64,000 bases of DNA from Synechocystis sp. PCC 7509 (GCF_000332075.2 NZ_ALVU02000001.1:310001-374000), one strand, 5' to 3'; positions 17,946-27,412 are shown, counted from the stretch's first letter. Numbers and translations: made by a program. Notes: generated from the sequence alone by a model not told the origin.

Positions 17946-19061
17946 TTGATTGAAGAACAAGCTTTTTGGGTAGCATGGGCGCAAATTAACGGCGTGGGGT
18001 CAATTTTGACAAAACGCTTGCAACAGCAGTTTGGGACGTTAGCCACAGCTTGGTTAGCGTCTAAAGAGCAATTAATGCAAGTAGAAGGAATAGGATTGCA
18101 AACTGTGGAAGCGATCGCGCTGCAAAAGTCGCGATTAGATCCAGAAGAATTATTTTTACAACACCAAAGGCAAAATCCTAATTTTTGGACTCCCAATCAA
18201 ACGGATATTTACCCGCATTTGCTTTTAGAAACCGCTAGTCCGCCGCCAGTTTTATACTACCTAGGAAAAGTAGCCGTTGCCGAAAATCATGGTACTACCC
18301 CCTTAGTAGGAATTGTTGGTACTCGCCATGCTTCAGAATATGGCAAGCGCTGGACGCGAAAAATCAGTACAGCCTTAGCCAAAAGCGGCTTTACAGTAGT
18401 TTCAGGAATGGCGGAAGGCATTGATACTGAAGCTCATCTAGGTTGCCTAGAAGCTGGCGGGAGAACGATCGCTGTATTAGGTACTGGAGTTGATATTGTA
18501 TATCCGCCGCGCAACGCCGAACTTTATCAAAAAATTCTCTCCCAAGGGTTAGTTGTCAGCGAATACAGTGCCAAAACACCCCCGGATCGTTCCCATTTTC
18601 CCCAACGCAACCGGATTATTGCGGGTTTAAGTAGAGCGGTGATAGTTATAGAAGCGCCCACTAGATCAGGGGCTTTAATTACGGCTAGGTTTGCGAATGA
18701 TTTTTGTCGGGATGTGTATGTTTTGCCAGGAAGCTTGGATAATGAGCGATCGCACGGCTGTTTAGAACTAATTAGCAATGGCGCTACAATAATTTTGGGA
18801 GTTGAGCCTTTATTAGAGATGCTTGGTGCAATGCCTCAACTCGATGCCAATCCAGCACCCCAGCAATTGGAGCTATTACAAGTAAACTTAGCCCCAGAAC
18901 TTAAACGGGTATGGGAGGCGATCGCCTTTGCGGCGATGCCAATGGATTTGATTGTGCAGCAAACTAATATGTCTGTAGGTGAAGTTTCTGGTGCTTTATT
19001 ACAGTTAGAACTTATGGATTTAGTATCTCAGCTACCGGGAATGCGTTATCAAAGGAATTAG
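17946..19061 (+). CDS. dprA: DNA-processing protein DprA
   Basis: I start the gene at the TTG at 17946, because AAGAGG lies six bases before it and it yields the usual N terminus (IEEQAFWVAWAQINGVG) and about 371 residues, normal for DprA; the frame remains open further upstream without a credible start. Domains: helix-hairpin-helix region (INGVGSILTKRL, VEGIGLQTVEAI), the Rossmann-fold DprA core (VGIVGTRHASEYG, VVSGMAEGIDTEAH, FPQRNRIIAGLS, TRSGALITA), and a C-terminal winged-helix region. DprA loads RecA on incoming single-stranded DNA during natural transformation. No other competence genes are in the window. Confidence 0.93.
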   Translation: MIEEQAFWVAWAQINGVGSILTKRLQQQFGTLATAWLASKEQLMQVEGIGLQTVEAIALQKSRLDPEELFLQHQRQNPNFWTPNQTDIYPHLLLETASPPPVLYYLGKVAVAENHGTTPLVGIVGTRHASEYGKRWTRKISTALAKSGFTVVSGMAEGIDTEAHLGCLEAGGRTIAVLGTGVDIVYPPRNAELYQKILSQGLVVSEYSAKTPPDRSHFPQRNRIIAGLSRAVIVIEAPTRSGALITARFANDFCRDVYVLPGSLDNERSHGCLELISNGATIILGVEPLLEMLGAMPQLDANPAPQQLELLQVNLAPELKRVWEAIAFAAMPMDLIVQQTNMSVGEVSGALLQLELMDLVSQLPGMRYQRN

Positions 19062-19080
19062 CAATTAGTCATTGAAATTA

Positions 19081-20265
19081 TTACCGATTACCTTCAATCA
19101 AAATTAGATGATTTTTAGAATCAACTTTGATTTTTCCTTGTGCCTGCAACTTACCGATCAACCGAGTAATCGTCACTCTAGTCGTAGAACAAGCGTCGGC
19201 AAAATCTTGATGTGTAAAACGAATATTTAAACGAGTTCCTAACTCTACACTTTCGCCAATTTCTTGTTTTAATAACTGTAAAAGCTGATAAAAACGATCT
19301 TTGACTCGGCGTTGTCCAGAGATTGCTAAAAGAGCTTCAGTTTGCCGCAAGCGCAGGCTAACTTGAGTAATAACATTTTGAGCAAGATGAGGAGAATTAG
19401 CTATTTCTGCCCAAGGAACATTTATTAACTGGACTTCTTTAGATAAAGCGGTAGCTTGATAAGTTTGTAAACAGGTCAATTCTGCGCCAAAAAGCATATT
19501 GAAGCCTACTAAACCTACTAAAATTTCTTCGCCATTTTCACAGACGGTAGAAAGCTTGACTACACCTTGACAAACTTGCCAAATAGTTTGATGTTTTATC
19601 GGAATTAGTTCACCTCTTAAGTAAGTATGTTTCTGACTATTAAAAATAGATTTTGAGTTATCTTGTGCAGGTATTGATTTTTCTAGCTGTGCTTTTAATT
19701 TAGCTTCAGTATCACTCACACATATCCGTAAACCGATTAAATTACCTTCCCAATCGCTAATTTTAGACACTAACAATTCGGCTTTAAAGGGCTGAAGATT
19801 GCGCGGCAAAAGACATAAGTTCCATTTATCAGTATTTTTACCTTGTTGCAATTGAGTCAACTGGACGTGAAATAATTGTCTATTTTCTTCGGCAATAAAT
19901 ACAATTAATGGCTTGCCAATTAAAAAGCGCTGCTGAACGTTAAATAGATTAGCTGCTACACAGTTTACTTCTTGAATTATGCCTTGCTCGTCAGTTACTA
20001 AATAGGCATTTGGAGCAAATTCAAAAAGTTCTTGATATCGTTGTTTTTGAACTTCTAAAGCTATTTGTGCTAAACGCAGTTCTTCGTTTTGCTGCTGCAA
20101 TTCTTCTAAAGATACTTGCAATTCTTCGGAAATTACTCCAAGCTCTTTAAAAGCTGTAGGCATAATTTCTAAGGGAATTTCTAAATTTGTTTTTACTCCT
20201 TCGTACAAATCTTCTAAACGAATATTTATACTTTCTACTTGTTTTGTAAAATTATCTAAGTTCAA
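19081..20265 (-). CDS. PAS-Crp/Fnr hybrid transcription regulator
   Basis: The 394-residue protein starts at a TTG with GAGGTG a few bases before it. An N-terminal helical/coiled-coil part (ISEELQVSLEELQQQNEEL, about 40-75) precedes a PAS domain (77-185: FEFAPNAYLVTDEQGIIQEV). A Crp-like effector region follows (about 215-300) and then a Crp-family winged helix (318-392) with recognition region FADACSTTRVTITRLIGKL. The effector region does not show the cAMP-binding consensus (R-x-S-A), so cAMP is unlikely to be the ligand; the PAS may sense instead. It is convergent with dprA. A PAS fused to a Crp-type HTH is uncommon. Confidence 0.85.
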   Translation of the reverse strand: MNLDNFTKQVESINIRLEDLYEGVKTNLEIPLEIMPTAFKELGVISEELQVSLEELQQQNEELRLAQIALEVQKQRYQELFEFAPNAYLVTDEQGIIQEVNCVAANLFNVQQRFLIGKPLIVFIAEENRQLFHVQLTQLQQGKNTDKWNLCLLPRNLQPFKAELLVSKISDWEGNLIGLRICVSDTEAKLKAQLEKSIPAQDNSKSIFNSQKHTYLRGELIPIKHQTIWQVCQGVVKLSTVCENGEEILVGLVGFNMLFGAELTCLQTYQATALSKEVQLINVPWAEIANSPHLAQNVITQVSLRLRQTEALLAISGQRRVKDRFYQLLQLLKQEIGESVELGTRLNIRFTHQDFADACSTTRVTITRLIGKLQAQGKIKVDSKNHLILIEGNR

Positions 20266-20530
20266 ATTTCACCTCTACTGTTTAAGCAAGTAAGATTATT
20301 AATAGTTGTAGTGAGAATGAAATTTTTACCAATACAATATATTGTTCTTAGGTAAGTTGTTCTCCCACGTTATTTTTACTGGATTAATACATAGGTTGGC
20401 AGAAAAACTAATAGAGATTATTTTTAAAGCTATTAATCTTTTAGTTAGAAATTTTACTTTTAATAAGTACAGTCAATTACAAGTATTAAAATTTACTTTA
20501 CTATACTTAAATAACAAACGATCGCCACGT

Positions 20531-20818
20531 TTAAATCGATCGTTTTCTCTTGGGAGTTGCGATCTTAGGTACGGAGTTTGAAGAAGCAGGAGGGAGGTAA
20601 GTTTGAGCGATTGATTGCTTGGGTGTGGTTGGGCGTTGTTGTGACAACCAACGAAAGGCGATCGCACCGCCTACAGTTACTATTCCTAAAGAAAATAAAC
20701 TTATGCTGCTGCTTAAGCCTCCAATAGCTGCATCAACTAAACCAATCGTGACTAAAAAGCTGGGGATAGGTTCTTTACGATACACTGAACTCAAAAATCT
20801 CGGATTTAGAGGGTTCAT
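20531..20818 (-). CDS. Small membrane protein of unknown function
   Basis: A 95-residue protein starting ATG at 20818. It has two close hydrophobic stretches (PSFLVTIGLVDAAIGGLSS and ISLFSLGIVTVGGAIAFRWL), probably two transmembrane helices, followed by a proline/serine-rich and then basic tail ending TPKRKRSI. I recognise no family. It lies alone between the PAS-Crp gene and the hliP gene and has no obvious Shine-Dalgarno sequence. Coding is supported mainly by the membrane-protein pattern with a basic cytoplasmic tail. Confidence 0.6.
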   Translation of the reverse strand: MNPLNPRFLSSVYRKEPIPSFLVTIGLVDAAIGGLSSSISLFSLGIVTVGGAIAFRWLSQQRPTTPKQSIAQTYLPPASSNSVPKIATPKRKRSI

Positions 20819-21014
20819 TACAACTTTGTTGATTTTTTAGGGCTATTTTCTCGGTAGGGGAAGTAAATATTTGATTTATTTACCTTGCCAACTTTTAGAA
20901 ATAAATTTGACTTATGCACTTAATTTTAGCTCGTGAAACCCAAAGCTTTGCCTTTTACTTAAAATTCAACTAACTATACTTAGTTTTAATTTTTTGATCT
21001 TATGGATACCCAGT

Positions 21015-21191
21015 TTATTTTAAGCCCAACCAAGCAAGCATACCTTGATTAGTAACGTACTCAATAATCACCATTATGCTAAAACCAATCATGGCGGCTC
21101 TCCCATTTAATCGCTCTGCATATTCGTTAAACCCAAACTTGGGTTGTTGTAACTTTGGGGTGATGGTAGGTTGTTGTGGTTGAGCGTTCAT
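21015..21191 (-). CDS. High-light-inducible protein (one-helix chlorophyll a/b-like)
   Basis: Starting at the ATG at 21191 the protein is 58 residues: MNAQPQQPTITPKLQQPKFG, then FNEYAERLNGRAAMIGFSIM, one helix. ERLNGRAAMIGF is the chlorophyll-binding E-x-x-N-x-R-x-A-M motif shared by HliP/Scp proteins and light-harvesting proteins. Hlips bind chlorophyll and carotenoid and protect newly made photosystem components under high light. A further in-frame start at 21221 would add a poor leader. Upstream at about 21294-21311 the minus strand carries a degenerate HLR1-like sequence (GTTACAGT then TTTGTATA), too weak to count. Confidence 0.93.
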   Translation of the reverse strand: MNAQPQQPTITPKLQQPKFGFNEYAERLNGRAAMIGFSIMVIIEYVTNQGMLAWLGLK

Positions 21192-21392
21192 ACTAAAACT
21201 TATTATCTGTTGAACAAACATAGACTTGCTACCAGCAAAATCTTAGGTTTACGGCGATCGCGCGTACCAAGCTTTGCGACTATAGCCATCTATACAAACT
21301 ACTGTAACATTTATTTATATTAAAATAATAGGGGCAAAACCCAGAAATTGGCAGCAAAGTTAAAAAAAGTATGTTATGGTAGGAAATGCCAC

Positions 21393-21466
21393 GGCGGGCG
21401 TAGCCAAGTGGTTAAGGCAGTGGATTGTGATTCCACCATTCGGGGGTTCAAGTCCCCTCGTTCGCC
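21393..21466 (+). tRNA. tRNA-His (GTG)
   Basis: A cloverleaf is readable. The acceptor is GCGGGCG (21394-21400) pairing CGTTCGC (21459-21465) with two G-T pairs. The D arm is GCC...GGC. The anticodon stem GTGGA/TCCAC encloses loop TTGTGAT, anticodon GTG; GGTTCAAGTCC is in the T arm. The extra G-1 typical of tRNA-His (21393) faces C73 (21466). CCA is not encoded. Confidence 0.95.
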
Positions 21467-21487
21467 CTGAAAAAACAAATAATAGCA

Positions 21488-21524
21488 AAATGCCGCTAAT
21501 TCATTGTCTGGATTGGCGGCATTT
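21488..21524 (-). terminator. Terminator downstream of the YkvA-like gene
   Basis: AAATGCCGC (21488-21496) and GCGGCATTT (21516-21524) form a perfect 9-bp stem with a 19-nt loop. Read on the minus strand it is followed by a T-rich run, including six consecutive Ts near 21475, so it probably terminates the minus-strand gene ending at 21569. It could also end tRNA-His transcription from the other side. Confidence 0.55.
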
Positions 21525-21568
21525 AGTTGAGGGAAGCGATCGCCCTACAGCAATATTTAGGTAGCTAA

Positions 21569-21862
21569 TTACTTAACTGAAACAGCATCAACATCGACTG
21601 TACCAGGATCGGTGGTGGTGGTAGTTTCTGAGTAGTTTTTGCGGGCTTTTACGCCTTCAATTACTATTTGGGAAACTTCAGAGACTAAAAGCGTTAGTAA
21701 AAAAACATCATCTAATTGTCCAACAATGGGCAAGAAGTCCGGCGCAATATCAATAGGACTAACAAAATAGAGCGCTGTGGCAATAATTACCCACCAACGG
21801 TATTTTGGATTGCGAAGCAGATCGCGATACCAAGCGTAGACTGATTGAATCGAAAAGTTCAT
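21569..21862 (-). CDS. YkvA-family (DUF1232) membrane protein
   Basis: A 97-residue protein with the DUF1232 signature ATALYFVSPIDIAPDFLPIV followed by GQLDDVFLL. It has one or two hydrophobic segments (WWVIIATALYFVSPIDIAP, VFLLTLLVSEVSQIVI) and a hydrophilic C-terminal tail with a threonine run. The ATG is preceded by GAGGTGG. The family is small membrane-associated proteins of unknown role. It lies after the HliP and tRNA-His genes, with no evident partner. Confidence 0.85.
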   Translation of the reverse strand: MNFSIQSVYAWYRDLLRNPKYRWWVIIATALYFVSPIDIAPDFLPIVGQLDDVFLLTLLVSEVSQIVIEGVKARKNYSETTTTTDPGTVDVDAVSVK

Positions 21863-22088
21863 TTATTCCACCTCAAGTTATTTATAATTGTGACAAATGT
21901 ATGGAATAAGTTGCGGTGTGAATAACCGTCCTTTTACAGTGCGGAGGTTGCCACTATTGACCGCCATAGGTTGAACACTTCCAAAAATTTTCGGCTATGA
22001 GAAGTGATAATCTCTACAATTAAAGTGCCTTAAGCAATGTTGTTGTGGTTAACTATGCTTAAATATCGGGCTGAGGAGAGTAAAACCT

Positions 22089-22997
22089 GTGGATATAGTA
22101 CAAATTTTTCGTGATGGCGGCCCCGCAATGTGGCCCTTACTAGCTTTATCAATTTTATCTTTGAGCGTAATTATTGAGAGACTGTGGTTTTGGGTGAGGA
22201 TTCTTACCCAAGAAAGTCAGATTGTCAATCGCGTTCTCAATACTGCTAGTGCCAATTGGGTATCGGCGACAGAACTTGCTAAACGCGCAGTAAATCAACC
22301 TATTGGGCGGTTTCTTTACGCGCCTTTGCGTCTTATAAGACCCGATCCAGAGCTTTTTCGATTGGCATTGGAAGCCAGCGCCGAAGATGAAATATCATCA
22401 ATGCGGCAAGGCGAAAAAGTGCTAGAAGCTGTAATTGCCCTAGCGCCACTATTGGGTTTACTAGGTACAGTATTAGGGTTGATTCAGTCGTTGGGTAATA
22501 TTCGCCTGGGAGACTTGGGGACGGCGGCGGCGGCGGGAGTAACAACAGGAATTGGGCAATCGTTGATTAGTACCGCCGCCGGACTAATTGTTGCTATTAG
22601 TAGTTTGGTGTTTTATCGCTTGTTTCAAGGATTTGTAGTCAATCAAGTAAAAGTGTTTCGTCGGGCAGGAAGCGATTTAGAGTTACTTTATCGGCAATAC
22701 TGGCAAAATATTCCTGGAAGTTCGCCGACGGCGCAAGAGAGCCAAAATATAGAAGTAGTAAGTTCTGGGGAAAATATACCAACCAAACAATTTACTCAGT
22801 TGCAACAACACACAGCTTTGCAGCCTAATATTAGCGAAGATGGCGATCGCATCATTATCACCGCCGAAGACTTAAACCCTTCCACCCCAAATAGTGCCGA
22901 TCCAATTCCCCCAACGGAAATAGGTCTTGATTTTGATGCTCGTGACGATGAAACACTACAAAATAAAGAAAATCGCCGGGATGGTGGAGAAGTTTAA
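22089..22997 (+). CDS. exbB: MotA/TolQ/ExbB proton-channel protein
   Basis: A 302-residue protein starting at GTG, preceded by GAGGAGAG. Three transmembrane segments: [20 protein letters not shown] near the N terminus, and a pair in the middle ([38 protein letters not shown]) with the conserved TolQ/ExbB pattern. It is followed by a hydrophilic tail from about residue 210 with no conserved fold. It pairs with an ExbD gene 23 bp downstream. ExbB-ExbD uses the proton gradient to drive TonB-dependent outer-membrane transport or other envelope processes; no TonB or receptor gene is near. Confidence 0.9.
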   Translation: MDIVQIFRDGGPAMWPLLALSILSLSVIIERLWFWVRILTQESQIVNRVLNTASANWVSATELAKRAVNQPIGRFLYAPLRLIRPDPELFRLALEASAEDEISSMRQGEKVLEAVIALAPLLGLLGTVLGLIQSLGNIRLGDLGTAAAAGVTTGIGQSLISTAAGLIVAISSLVFYRLFQGFVVNQVKVFRRAGSDLELLYRQYWQNIPGSSPTAQESQNIEVVSSGENIPTKQFTQLQQHTALQPNISEDGDRIIITAEDLNPSTPNSADPIPPTEIGLDFDARDDETLQNKENRRDGGEV

Positions 22998-23020
22998 GAT
23001 ACTGCCATTAAATAAACAAG

Positions 23021-23638
23021 ATGAAAATTAACTTACATTCGCCGATTGAAGAAGTCCAAATTCAAATTATTCCGTTGATTGATGTCATTTTTTGTATTTT
23101 GACATTTTTTTTGCTAGCAGCTTTGCAGTTTACGAGACAGCAAGCAATTAATGTAGATTTGCCTAAAGCTAATACCAGCACTACACCCCAGACTCAACAA
23201 CGCCTGATTGTGACTATAGATCCGGTGGGACAAATTTATGTAGAGCAACAACCAATTAATTTAGATCAATTGCCAGGGACTTTACAAACTTATTTTCAGG
23301 CGAACCCCAATGCTTTGATGGTCTTAAACGCCTCGCGGACATCTAGTTATGACGATGTGGTGCAAGTATTGGATACTATGCGTCAAGTTGGAGGCGATCG
23401 CGTTGCTTTGGCTACTTTACCGCCAGCTTCTACTCAAACCTCCGGTACTATTGCGCCCAATTCGACTATTCCTGTAAATCCTGGTGCGCCACTACCCACT
23501 ACTAGCCCTTTACAAGGAAATGCACCTTTACCAACACCGCCCTCTGGGGCGCAATTAACTAATCCAAGTACCACTATTCCAGTTTTTCCGACCGCTCCCT
23601 CTAGCCCACAACCTAGCACCGTTTCACCCCAAAGATAA
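23021..23638 (+). CDS. exbD: Biopolymer transport protein ExbD
   Basis: A 205-residue protein: short cytoplasmic segment, one transmembrane helix (IIPLIDVIFCILTFFLLAAL, about 17-36) carrying the Asp that is essential in ExbD/TolR (PLIDVIF), and a periplasmic ExbD domain to about residue 145. The last 60 residues are low-complexity Pro/Ser/Thr/Gly, an unusually long tail for ExbD and probably disordered. It is in an operon with exbB. Function as in that entry. Confidence 0.9.
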   Translation: MKINLHSPIEEVQIQIIPLIDVIFCILTFFLLAALQFTRQQAINVDLPKANTSTTPQTQQRLIVTIDPVGQIYVEQQPINLDQLPGTLQTYFQANPNALMVLNASRTSSYDDVVQVLDTMRQVGGDRVALATLPPASTQTSGTIAPNSTIPVNPGAPLPTTSPLQGNAPLPTPPSGAQLTNPSTTIPVFPTAPSSPQPSTVSPQR

Positions 23639-23730
23639 GCTCAAGTTCTGCCAATGTATAGATGAATAATCGCTGTCTATATTAGTCTACTGGTATTAAG
23701 AATTTGCTTAGAACTAGGAGAACATAAAAT

Positions 23731-24099
23731 ATGCACTTCGATCTTGTAGGTTTATTAATTGCTTGGTTAGTTAGTGCTTCTAGCTTGCTAATTGTGACTA
23801 AATTGCCTGTAGGTGTGGAAATTGATAGCCCAGCAAAAGCTTACATCTCCGCCGCCGTTTTGGGAGTCGTGGCGGCGGTTGTCAATCCAATTTTGAGAGC
23901 ATTCTTTTTTATCCCTAATCTGTTGACTTTTGGCTTAATTTCTGGACTTGTAACGTTTATTATTACGGCGGTAGCTTTGGCAATTACCGCCGGGGCTGTA
24001 AGTGGTTTTCGCTTGCGTCAAGGTATCTGGAGCGCCTTGATTGGTGCTTTGGCGCTGTCAGTTGTTAGTAGTTTAATTTATGGTTTTGTGGCTACTTAA
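23731..24099 (+). CDS. Phage-holin-superfamily-IV-like membrane protein
   Basis: A 122-residue very hydrophobic protein with four probable transmembrane helices (LIAWLVSASSLLIVTKLPVG, ISAAVLGVVAAVVNPILRA, FGLISGLVTFIITAVALAIT, WSALIGALALSVVSSLIYGF). The central VNPILRAFFFIPNLLTFGL matches the small chromosomal membrane family called phage holin family IV (YvlD-like). Despite the name these are widespread non-phage genes of unknown function, and there are no phage genes here. A good Shine-Dalgarno (TAGGAGAA) precedes the ATG. It stands 92 bp after exbD. Confidence 0.82.
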   Translation: MHFDLVGLLIAWLVSASSLLIVTKLPVGVEIDSPAKAYISAAVLGVVAAVVNPILRAFFFIPNLLTFGLISGLVTFIITAVALAITAGAVSGFRLRQGIWSALIGALALSVVSSLIYGFVAT

Positions 24100-24109
24100 G
24101 ATAAGTCAT

Positions 24110-24132
24110 CCCCTTTCTAAGTTAGAAAGGGG
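24110..24132. terminator. Bidirectional terminator between convergent genes
   Basis: CCCCTTTCTAA and TTAGAAAGGGG form an 11-bp inverted repeat around a single central base. It sits between the convergent holin-like gene (stop 24099) and lysC (stop 24142). There is no long T run, so it may function in both directions as a simple stem. Confidence 0.6.
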
Positions 24133-24141
24133 AATTTGTAA

Positions 24142-25947
24142 CTAAGCTGGGACTAAATAGCGATCGCTACCTTCAAGCCCGAAAGCTATATGAATTGCTT
24201 TTAAGGCTTTTACGCCTTCTTCTTGGGGGACAACGCAACTAATTTTAATTTCGGAAGTTGCAATCATTTGAATATTGATTTGCTGTTGGGCGAGGGACTG
24301 AAACATTTTAGCGGCAATCCCTGGTTGTCCAAGCATTCCTGCGCCCACAATACTTACTTTGGCGATCGCGCTATCGACAACTATTTCCCCCCAACCAAAT
24401 TCTACCGCCGCAGTCTCTAGGGTTTTTTTTGCCAATTGCGCGTCTAGTTGCGCCACCGTACAAGCAATATCTCGCTTGGGTATGCCGTCAACTATGCGAC
24501 AGCGTTGAGATTGGATAATTGTATCTACACTAATATTATTTTCTGCTAGTAAACCAAACAATCGGGCGGCAGTTCCTGGGCGATCGGGTACTTGACGAAT
24601 TGCCAGCCTTGCTTGATTGAGGTCTAGAGCTACCCCCCGCACTGGCGGCAAGGCAGGATTGACAATTTTATTGCTAATATCTTGTTTTGTGACTTCAAAA
24701 GCTACACACAGGGCATTGATAGCGCGATCGCCATCAAGGGCATCAATGACGCAGCTAACTTTGACTTCCGAAGTAGAAATCATTTGAATATTAATTCCCG
24801 CCGCCGATAACGTCGCAAACATTTTCGCTGCTACCCCAGGACGACCAATCATGCCAGCGCCAGCAATACTTACTTTAGCGATTTGTTTTTGAATCATAAC
24901 TTCAGCTTCTTGAAGTGTCGCATCGTTATGAGAACGTAATACAGGCGCGATCGCATTTGCTACAGATTCCGCCCGTTTGAGCATAGGCAACGTTACGGTA
25001 AAAGCAATATCGTTGGTATTGCCTTCATGGATGGATTGAATAATTAAGTCTACATCCAAGTTTTGTTTAGCAATTTCACCAAATAGTCGTGCGGCTACTC
25101 CTGGGCGATCGGGTACGCGAAGTATGGCGACTCGTGCTTGATCGATGTCTAATTCCACTCCATCCACCGGACGAGCAATTTCTAAGCCTACAAGGCTTCT
25201 TTCCCTGGGTATAGGCGAAACTACCCGCGTACCAGGTTCGTCACTCCAGCTAGAACGAACTACAAGTTCTACCCCATAATTTCGAGCAATTTCTACAGCG
25301 CGAGGATGTAAGACTTTTGCGCCTAAACTTGCTAGTTCTAGCATTTCATCGCAGGTAATTTCTGCCATCAACTGCGCTTCGGGAACTAAACGCGGATCTG
25401 TGGTCAAAATTCCCGGTACGTCGGTATAAATTTCGCAGTAATCAGCCTTTAAAGCGGCGGCTAAGGCAACGGCGGAGGTGTCACTCCCACCGCGTCCTAA
25501 AGTTGTAATTTCTAATTCTGAAGTGTTACTAATGCCTTGAAAGCCTGCAACGACAACTACTTTACCTTCTTTGAGTTGGCGAGCAATTCGTTCCGGCTTT
25601 ATGTGTAAAATTCGAGCGCGGCTATGTTCGGCTTCCGTCATAATGCCTACTTGTGCGCCAGTTAGAGAAATTGCTGGTTGTCCTAATTCTTGTAATGCCA
25701 TTGCCAGCAGGGCAATCGTTACCTGTTCTCCGGTCGAAAGTAACATATCCATTTCTCGACGGCTGGGAGTAGTAGAAATTTCCTGAGCTAATTTTACCAA
25801 TCCATCAGTGGTTTTTCCCATTGCTGAAACTACTACAACTAGAGAGTTTCCCGCCTGGCAACAGGCGATCGCTCTTTTTGCCACTGCCATAATGCGTTCT
25901 ACTGAACCTACTGATGTCCCACCGTACTTTTGAACTACTAGCGCCAT
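24142..25947 (-). CDS. lysC: Aspartate kinase with four ACT domains
   Basis: A 601-residue aspartokinase, the first enzyme of lysine, threonine and methionine synthesis. The kinase motif KYGGTSVGS is at 7-15, with FTLGRGGSD-type [20 protein letters not shown] further on. The C-terminal half holds four ACT domains in two similar pairs: [20 protein letters not shown] and [20 protein letters not shown] each start a pair, and [20 protein letters not shown] is matched by [20 protein letters not shown]. This duplicated regulatory region is the usual cyanobacterial form, allowing concerted inhibition. Start ATG as given. No riboswitch evident upstream. Confidence 0.96.
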   Translation of the reverse strand: MALVVQKYGGTSVGSVERIMAVAKRAIACCQAGNSLVVVVSAMGKTTDGLVKLAQEISTTPSRREMDMLLSTGEQVTIALLAMALQELGQPAISLTGAQVGIMTEAEHSRARILHIKPERIARQLKEGKVVVVAGFQGISNTSELEITTLGRGGSDTSAVALAAALKADYCEIYTDVPGILTTDPRLVPEAQLMAEITCDEMLELASLGAKVLHPRAVEIARNYGVELVVRSSWSDEPGTRVVSPIPRERSLVGLEIARPVDGVELDIDQARVAILRVPDRPGVAARLFGEIAKQNLDVDLIIQSIHEGNTNDIAFTVTLPMLKRAESVANAIAPVLRSHNDATLQEAEVMIQKQIAKVSIAGAGMIGRPGVAAKMFATLSAAGINIQMISTSEVKVSCVIDALDGDRAINALCVAFEVTKQDISNKIVNPALPPVRGVALDLNQARLAIRQVPDRPGTAARLFGLLAENNISVDTIIQSQRCRIVDGIPKRDIACTVAQLDAQLAKKTLETAAVEFGWGEIVVDSAIAKVSIVGAGMLGQPGIAAKMFQSLAQQQINIQMIATSEIKISCVVPQEEGVKALKAIHIAFGLEGSDRYLVPA

Positions 25948-26384
25948 AACCTTTACTCAAACTTGCTCAATTACAACGTTAAACCAAGCAGGGATTAAGT
26001 GTTTACTTAAATACTATTTAGTTTAATTAAAAGCGATCTATTTCTCTACGGGGCGCGTATAACGATGTTTAACGCTTACAGGGAAATATTCTAAATCTCT
26101 GGTTGGTTTTAAGGTAATTTGCGGTTTTTGGTAGGTTTGGGGAACGTAGTTAGCAAATTTGCTATTGAGGCATCATAGTAACTGAGAAGTAAACTGGATA
26201 GTAACTTTAATCGCAGCAAAAATAGAAGTTTTTTGCTAATTTGAGCTTTATCAAGTTTTCAGCCACAACCTAAGCTCTTTTAACGGCTATTTACGCCGCC
26301 AAAATCTAGATATCTGTCTTTTTGGCGATTATTAATGGTATTTAGCCATGCTAATTTTGAAGAAAAGTGTGTGAGAGAAAAATT
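25948..26384. other. 437-bp intergenic region
   Basis: Between divergent lysC and a surface-protein gene. Apart from the 44-codon open segment listed separately on the minus strand I see no complete gene. The remainder is AT-rich, presumably holding promoters for lysC and for the gene starting 26385. Confidence 0.5.
26038..26172 (-). pseudogene. Possible C-terminal gene remnant (44 codons)
   Basis: Reading the minus strand from 26172 to the TAG at 26038, the frame is open for 44 codons, with the in-frame stop TGA directly before. It has no ATG, GTG or TTG. The translation includes FANYVPQTYQKPQITLKPTR, then DLEYFPVSVKHRYTRP, with a composition typical of protein rather than random sequence (balanced charged and aromatic residues). 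It could be the end of a decayed gene. I do not recognise the family; chance is a real alternative for so short an ORF. Confidence 0.3.
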
Positions 26385-27299
26385 ATGACTGCGATCGCCA
26401 AACTAAAATTAAGCTTAAATTTATTAGTAGTAGCACCTTTAGCGGCAAGCCTGGCTATGATTGGCAGCTTGTCTACAGTCCACGCTCAAACTCAAGGCGA
26501 TCGTAATCTAGAAACACGTTCCCAACTCCCAGCAGAAATAGCTCAGTTTTCTGTTAATAGCCAGCCAATTCCTGCGGAGTTTTTTTTAGAAGCTGCCCAA
26601 CATGAAGCAACTGCTCACGAATTTGCGGAGGTGAGCGCAGCAATAAATAATCCGCAATCAAGCTTGAAAACCATTGCCGCTAATCCAGAAAATTTGGATA
26701 GTACCCAATTACAACCAACAAAATCAATTAATGCGCCGTTTCCCGGTACAACCGCTACCGATGCTACGGTTTTAAGCACCCCTATTAACCAATCCCCCAT
26801 TCAACCTGATGCGGCAGAAGTAGCTCAACTCCCCCTCATTCCAGGTAGAAGCACTCGCGGTGGATCTAGTTATGTGGGAGTAGCAGGAAATATTGGTTTG
26901 AGTGGTGATACAGCCCTAGGGGATGGAAATTTTGCGATTATTAGCAAGATCGGCTTGACTCGCTCTTTAGCAGTGCGACCGGGTGTAATTTTAGGTAATG
27001 ATGCTACAATCCTCCTGCCCTTAACTTACGAGTTTTCTATCCGTCAGGCAGAAGCTTTAGAAGAAGTTTTGCCAATAGCTCCCTACATCGGTGCTGGTAT
27101 AACTATCTATACGGGTGATGACGATGATGATAGTAACGACGATGACGGAGGAGTGGGTTTATTGTTAACGGGCGGTGTCGATATTCCTTTAAGTCGTCAG
27201 TTTACAGCCAATGCTGGACTTAATGTGGGAATTGGTGACGAAACTGATATCGGACTATCGGTGGGAGTTGGTTATAACTTTAGCGGCTTGGGACTTTAA
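26385..27299 (+). CDS. Exported protein with a C-terminal barrel-like domain
   Basis: From the ATG at 26385 the protein is 304 residues; a GTG at 26367 is an alternative. A long N-terminal signal peptide (KLSLNLLVVAPLAASLAMIG, cleavage after HAQ) is followed by a disordered Ala/Pro/Thr-rich region and then a Gly-rich beta region from about residue 160 (SSYVGVAGNIGLSGDTALGD), with an acidic loop DDDDDSNDDDGG. It ends LSVGVGYNFSGLGL. This looks like a small outer-membrane barrel; the acidic loop may bind Ca2+ or be exposed. The 124-residue protein at 54826-55200 has a similar GVQVGATDNVFVGVGYN pattern. Confidence 0.72.
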   Translation: MTAIAKLKLSLNLLVVAPLAASLAMIGSLSTVHAQTQGDRNLETRSQLPAEIAQFSVNSQPIPAEFFLEAAQHEATAHEFAEVSAAINNPQSSLKTIAANPENLDSTQLQPTKSINAPFPGTTATDATVLSTPINQSPIQPDAAEVAQLPLIPGRSTRGGSSYVGVAGNIGLSGDTALGDGNFAIISKIGLTRSLAVRPGVILGNDATILLPLTYEFSIRQAEALEEVLPIAPYIGAGITIYTGDDDDDSNDDDGGVGLLLTGGVDIPLSRQFTANAGLNVGIGDETDIGLSVGVGYNFSGLGL

Positions 27300-27336
27300 A
27301 TAAAATATTAATTGCTGACTAATATTTAGAGATATC

Positions 27337-27360
27337 AGCCTGGGATTTAAACCCCAGGCT
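27337..27360. terminator. Hairpin between convergent genes
   Basis: AGCCTGGG and CCCAGGCT form an 8-bp stem with an 8-nt loop between the exported-protein gene (stop 27299) and the binding-protein gene (stop 27413). AT-rich flanks but no long T run on either strand. Confidence 0.5.
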
Positions 27361-27412
27361 AACTAAAAAGATCGTCAAGTATTTTTAGTAGCGATCGCAG
27401 CAGCTATATTAA

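Noticed and set aside
20342-20581. 79-codon ORF on the plus strand beside the PAS-Crp gene
   Set aside because: Overlaps the small membrane protein gene on the other strand and has no ribosome-binding site.
21294-21311. HLR1 in the hliP upstream region
   Set aside because: GTTACAGT-AG-TTTGTATA differs at three fixed positions, too weak to call although hli genes are typical targets.
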